This document shows positions 5,587-7,183 of a DNA stretch of 7,183 bases, piece by piece. The number at the start of each line of letters is the position of its first letter. The first letter of the stretch is position 1. Under the pieces are notes generated by a model. It did not search any database. It saw only the letters and a program-made list of their open reading frames with translations, and was not told the origin of the DNA. Origin of the DNA: Crickella sp963642455 (GTDB lineage Bacteria; Bacillota; Clostridia; Peptostreptococcales; Anaerovoracaceae); assembly GCA_963642455.1 (NCBI GenBank), contig CAVIGM010000052.1:1-7183 (forward strand), given 5' to 3'. The position numbers were made by a program, and so were the translations under genes.

Positions 5587-6318
5587 ATGTGGGACAGACA
5601 AGTTCTTAAGGCTAATGGCAAAATAGCCTTCAAAGCAAATTATTGGAAAAGTGTATTGGTAGCATTTCTTGCTGCTCTTGGAACGGGCGCATACGTTAGC
5701 TCGGATGTAGAAGAGTTCTCGGAGATGTCAAGTCAAATGCCTACAGAGGTACTTGCAATACTGCTTGCGATTGCTGGCGGCTTTTCCCTGATCGGATTGG
5801 CTCTGGCAATATTGGTATTCAATCCATTGAACATAGGCTGCTCGAATTTCTTCCTGAAGAATTCCGAGGAAAGCGATGCTCCTCTTGATTATCTTTCGAG
5901 AGGCTTCAAGGGCGATTACTGGAATGCAGTGCTTGTAATGTTCCTGAGAGATCTTTTTATTTTCCTGTGGACACTGCTTCTCATTGTTCCGGGCATCATC
6001 AAGGCATATTCATATAGAATGGTTCCTTATATTCTTGCAGAAAATCCTGAGATGAATTATAAGGAGGCGCTCGATCTGTCATCGAAGATGATGTATGGCA
6101 ACAAGATGAATAGCTTCGTGCTCGACCTTTCGTTCATAGGCTGGATGCTTCTCAGCGGACTGACATTTGGAATTCTGTATCTTTTCTATGTTAATCCTTA
6201 TATGTCCGCTACTAACGCTGAGCTGTATAAAGCAATCAAGGCAGAATACAACGGCGAGGACTCTATGTACGGCAGAACGGACGCTGCCGAGGAGCAGACC
6301 GTTACTTTTGAAGTATAA
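5587..6318 (+). CDS. DUF975 family integral membrane protein
   Basis: This 243-residue polytopic membrane protein is assigned to DUF975 by pattern recognition, a Firmicutes-rich family of unknown function. The N-terminal amphipathic stretch RQVLKANGKIAFKANYWKSV (4-23) is typical. Hydrophobic segments lie near 21-38, 56-78, 112-140 and 178-205. The central motif PGIIKAYSYRMVPYILAENP (135-154), the EALDLSSKMMYGNK segment (160-173) and the end motif YVNPYMSATNAELY (201-214) are the family's most recognisable parts. A short polar, glutamate-rich tail ends the protein. The start follows AGGAGG and a dedicated promoter. The downstream DUF4230 gene is 101 bp away with no terminator between them, so they are probably co-transcribed. 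The codon use resembles the liv genes. The function is unknown. The strong terminator upstream argues against it being part of the transporter. Confidence 0.85.
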   Translation: MWDRQVLKANGKIAFKANYWKSVLVAFLAALGTGAYVSSDVEEFSEMSSQMPTEVLAILLAIAGGFSLIGLALAILVFNPLNIGCSNFFLKNSEESDAPLDYLSRGFKGDYWNAVLVMFLRDLFIFLWTLLLIVPGIIKAYSYRMVPYILAENPEMNYKEALDLSSKMMYGNKMNSFVLDLSFIGWMLLSGLTFGILYLFYVNPYMSATNAELYKAIKAEYNGEDSMYGRTDAAEEQTVTFEV

Positions 6319-6399
6319 GCTTCGGATCAGAATCGAATTAGCATCAAAACAGCTTCGAATCAGATTTGAAACAAATTCGTATCAACTTCGAACCAAAAT
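6318..6399. repeat. 33-bp period repeat between the DUF975 and DUF4230 genes
   Basis: CTTCG recurs at 6320, 6353 and 6386, an exact 33-bp spacing, within CTTCGGATCAG, CTTCGAATCAG and CTTCGAACCA. A second shared block, AATTnGnATCAA, is at 6336-6347 and 6374-6385, displaced by 5 bases relative to the period. Two of the three units contain the palindrome TTCGAA (6354-6359, 6387-6392). The repeat fills most of the 101-bp gap. It could be an operator array or a slippage product. Confidence 0.65.
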
Positions 6400-6419
6400 A
6401 AAGCGAGAAAGGAATCTAA

Positions 6420-7085
6420 ATGAAGGCGATAAAAACATTCTTTGCAATTGTGATTGCACTTGCTGTGGGCTTTGTTGCAGGACAGCTTGTTGATATCAAT
6501 CTTTTCACAAAGAGCAGTAACACCTACCGCATCGGAGTGATGGAAGAGCAAATCAATGAGATATCTGAGCTTGCGAGCCTCGAATACAGATATACCAACA
6601 CCGATGTGCTGGACGGAGACGCACTTCAGGTCTTCGGGAAGAACATTCCTTTTACATCTAAATCGATGACGGTTCAGTATGATGGAATAATTAAGCTCGG
6701 CCCTGATATGTCGAAGGCAGATCTTAATCTCCGAAATTCCAAGCTTACTGTTGTTCTGCCTAATTCGCAAGTTCTTAGCCATGAGATTGACGAGGATAGC
6801 TGGCAGATTCTTGACAAGAACAACGGCCTGTTCAATCCTGTAACCCCAGAGGACAATCAGGATTTCAGAAAATCGCTTAAGAAGGAAATGAACGACTCGC
6901 TCGAGAAGGAAGGTCTTATCGAGCAGGCAAATGAGAAAGCAAAAGGGCAGGTGCTGTCGTTCTTCGAGGCCGCTTATCCGGACCTCAAGGTGGTTGTTCT
7001 CATAGAGGGTGAGGAAGACAATTCCGACGACGATAGTGATGCGGACAATGCATCTAAGACCGAAAAGTCAGACAAGGCGGCTTAG
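6420..7085 (+). CDS. DUF4230 family membrane-anchored protein
   Basis: This 221-residue protein has one N-terminal hydrophobic helix (about 6-21) after positively charged Lys2 and Lys5. There is no lipobox, so it is probably a signal-anchored protein with its bulk outside the membrane. The region from about 36 to 195 resembles DUF4230: an IGVMEEQINEISELASLEYR block (38-57), a KSMTVQYDGIIKLGPDMSKA block (81-100) matching the family's 'membrane-proximal beta then G-x-D' pattern, the TVVLPNSQVLSHEID block (110-124), and an NGLFNP turn (135-140). A charged helical stretch (148-182) follows. The last 26 residues (196-221) are very acidic and low in complexity. AAAGGA (6408-6413) precedes the ATG by 6 nt. 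No separate promoter was seen, so it is probably expressed with the DUF975 gene. The function is unknown. The family assignment is from memory of its motifs and is less certain than the liv calls. Confidence 0.75.
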   Translation: MKAIKTFFAIVIALAVGFVAGQLVDINLFTKSSNTYRIGVMEEQINEISELASLEYRYTNTDVLDGDALQVFGKNIPFTSKSMTVQYDGIIKLGPDMSKADLNLRNSKLTVVLPNSQVLSHEIDEDSWQILDKNNGLFNPVTPEDNQDFRKSLKKEMNDSLEKEGLIEQANEKAKGQVLSFFEAAYPDLKVVVLIEGEEDNSDDDSDADNASKTEKSDKAA

Positions 7086-7106
7086 GCCCGCGGCGTCGCA
7101 ATGAAT

Positions 7107-7155
7107 AAAAATAGAGAAAATCGGCTCAAAAACGCTCGATTTTCTCTATTTTTTT
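7107..7155. terminator. Bidirectional intrinsic terminator
   Basis: AAAAATAGAGAAAATCG (7107-7123) pairs perfectly over 17 bp with its complement at 7137-7153 around a 13-nt loop, followed by T to 7155. The A-run on the left arm becomes a T-run on the minus strand, so the element can terminate both directions. This suggests a convergent gene just beyond the window. Confidence 0.85.
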
Positions 7156-7183
7156 GAATCCCAACGCTTTGCCACGACTAAAG

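Noticed and set aside
6167..6493. Overlapping plus-strand frame of 108 codons through the 33-bp repeat
   Set aside because: It overlaps the ends of two real genes, and its 11-residue pattern follows automatically from the 33-bp DNA period. It is kept only as a finding about the repeat.
6360..6782. Minus-strand open frame of 140 codons opposite the DUF4230 gene
   Set aside because: It is antisense to a better-supported gene, rich in Cys/His/Leu without a recognisable domain, and lacks a convincing ribosome binding site.

Overview
The window is a stretch of moderately AT-rich DNA whose sequence suggests a low-GC Gram-positive anaerobe of the class Clostridia, possibly Lachnospiraceae-like; the family is a guess. 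The reasons are strong AGGAGG ribosome binding sites, arginine encoded almost only by AGA in the genes, a lipoprotein-anchored solute-binding protein, sigma-A-type promoters, T-tract hairpin terminators, and a DUF975 membrane protein of a kind typical of Firmicutes. All recognised genes lie on the plus strand.

Positions 1-392 hold no gene I can support. This stretch contains a GC-rich 32-bp tandem duplication (56-119), a run of degenerate 10-bp units (131-200), short GTACGCG repeats (206-219), a perfect 12-bp palindrome (267-278) and a good sigma-A promoter (321-349) with a weak CodY-like box over its -10 element. From 393 to 5393 lies a complete five-gene branched-chain amino acid (LIV-I/HAAT family) ABC importer operon in the order livJ-livH-livM-livG-livF. 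A strong stem-loop sits in the only sizeable gap, after livJ. The next junction is 10 bp, the last two are 1-nt TAATG overlaps, and a strong intrinsic terminator closes the operon at 5400-5438.

The lipoprotein LivJ should capture the ligand outside the cell. LivH and LivM form the membrane channel, and LivG and LivF are the two ATPases that drive import. LivM has a charged C-terminal tail and LivG a lysine-rich insert, both longer than is usual for their families.

After the terminator, a second transcription unit begins at an extended -10 promoter (about 5523-5553). It encodes a DUF975 polytopic membrane protein (5587-6318) and a DUF4230 single-pass membrane-anchored protein with an acidic tail (6420-7085). 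A perfect 17-bp stem that can terminate transcription on both strands ends the unit. Neither protein has a known function.

The window looks like ordinary metabolism plus two uncharacterised membrane proteins; I see no defence system, mobile element, CRISPR array, tRNA or rRNA. The most unusual recurring feature is that three separate intergenic gaps each carry their own imperfect tandem repeat with a period of 32, 36 or 33 bp.
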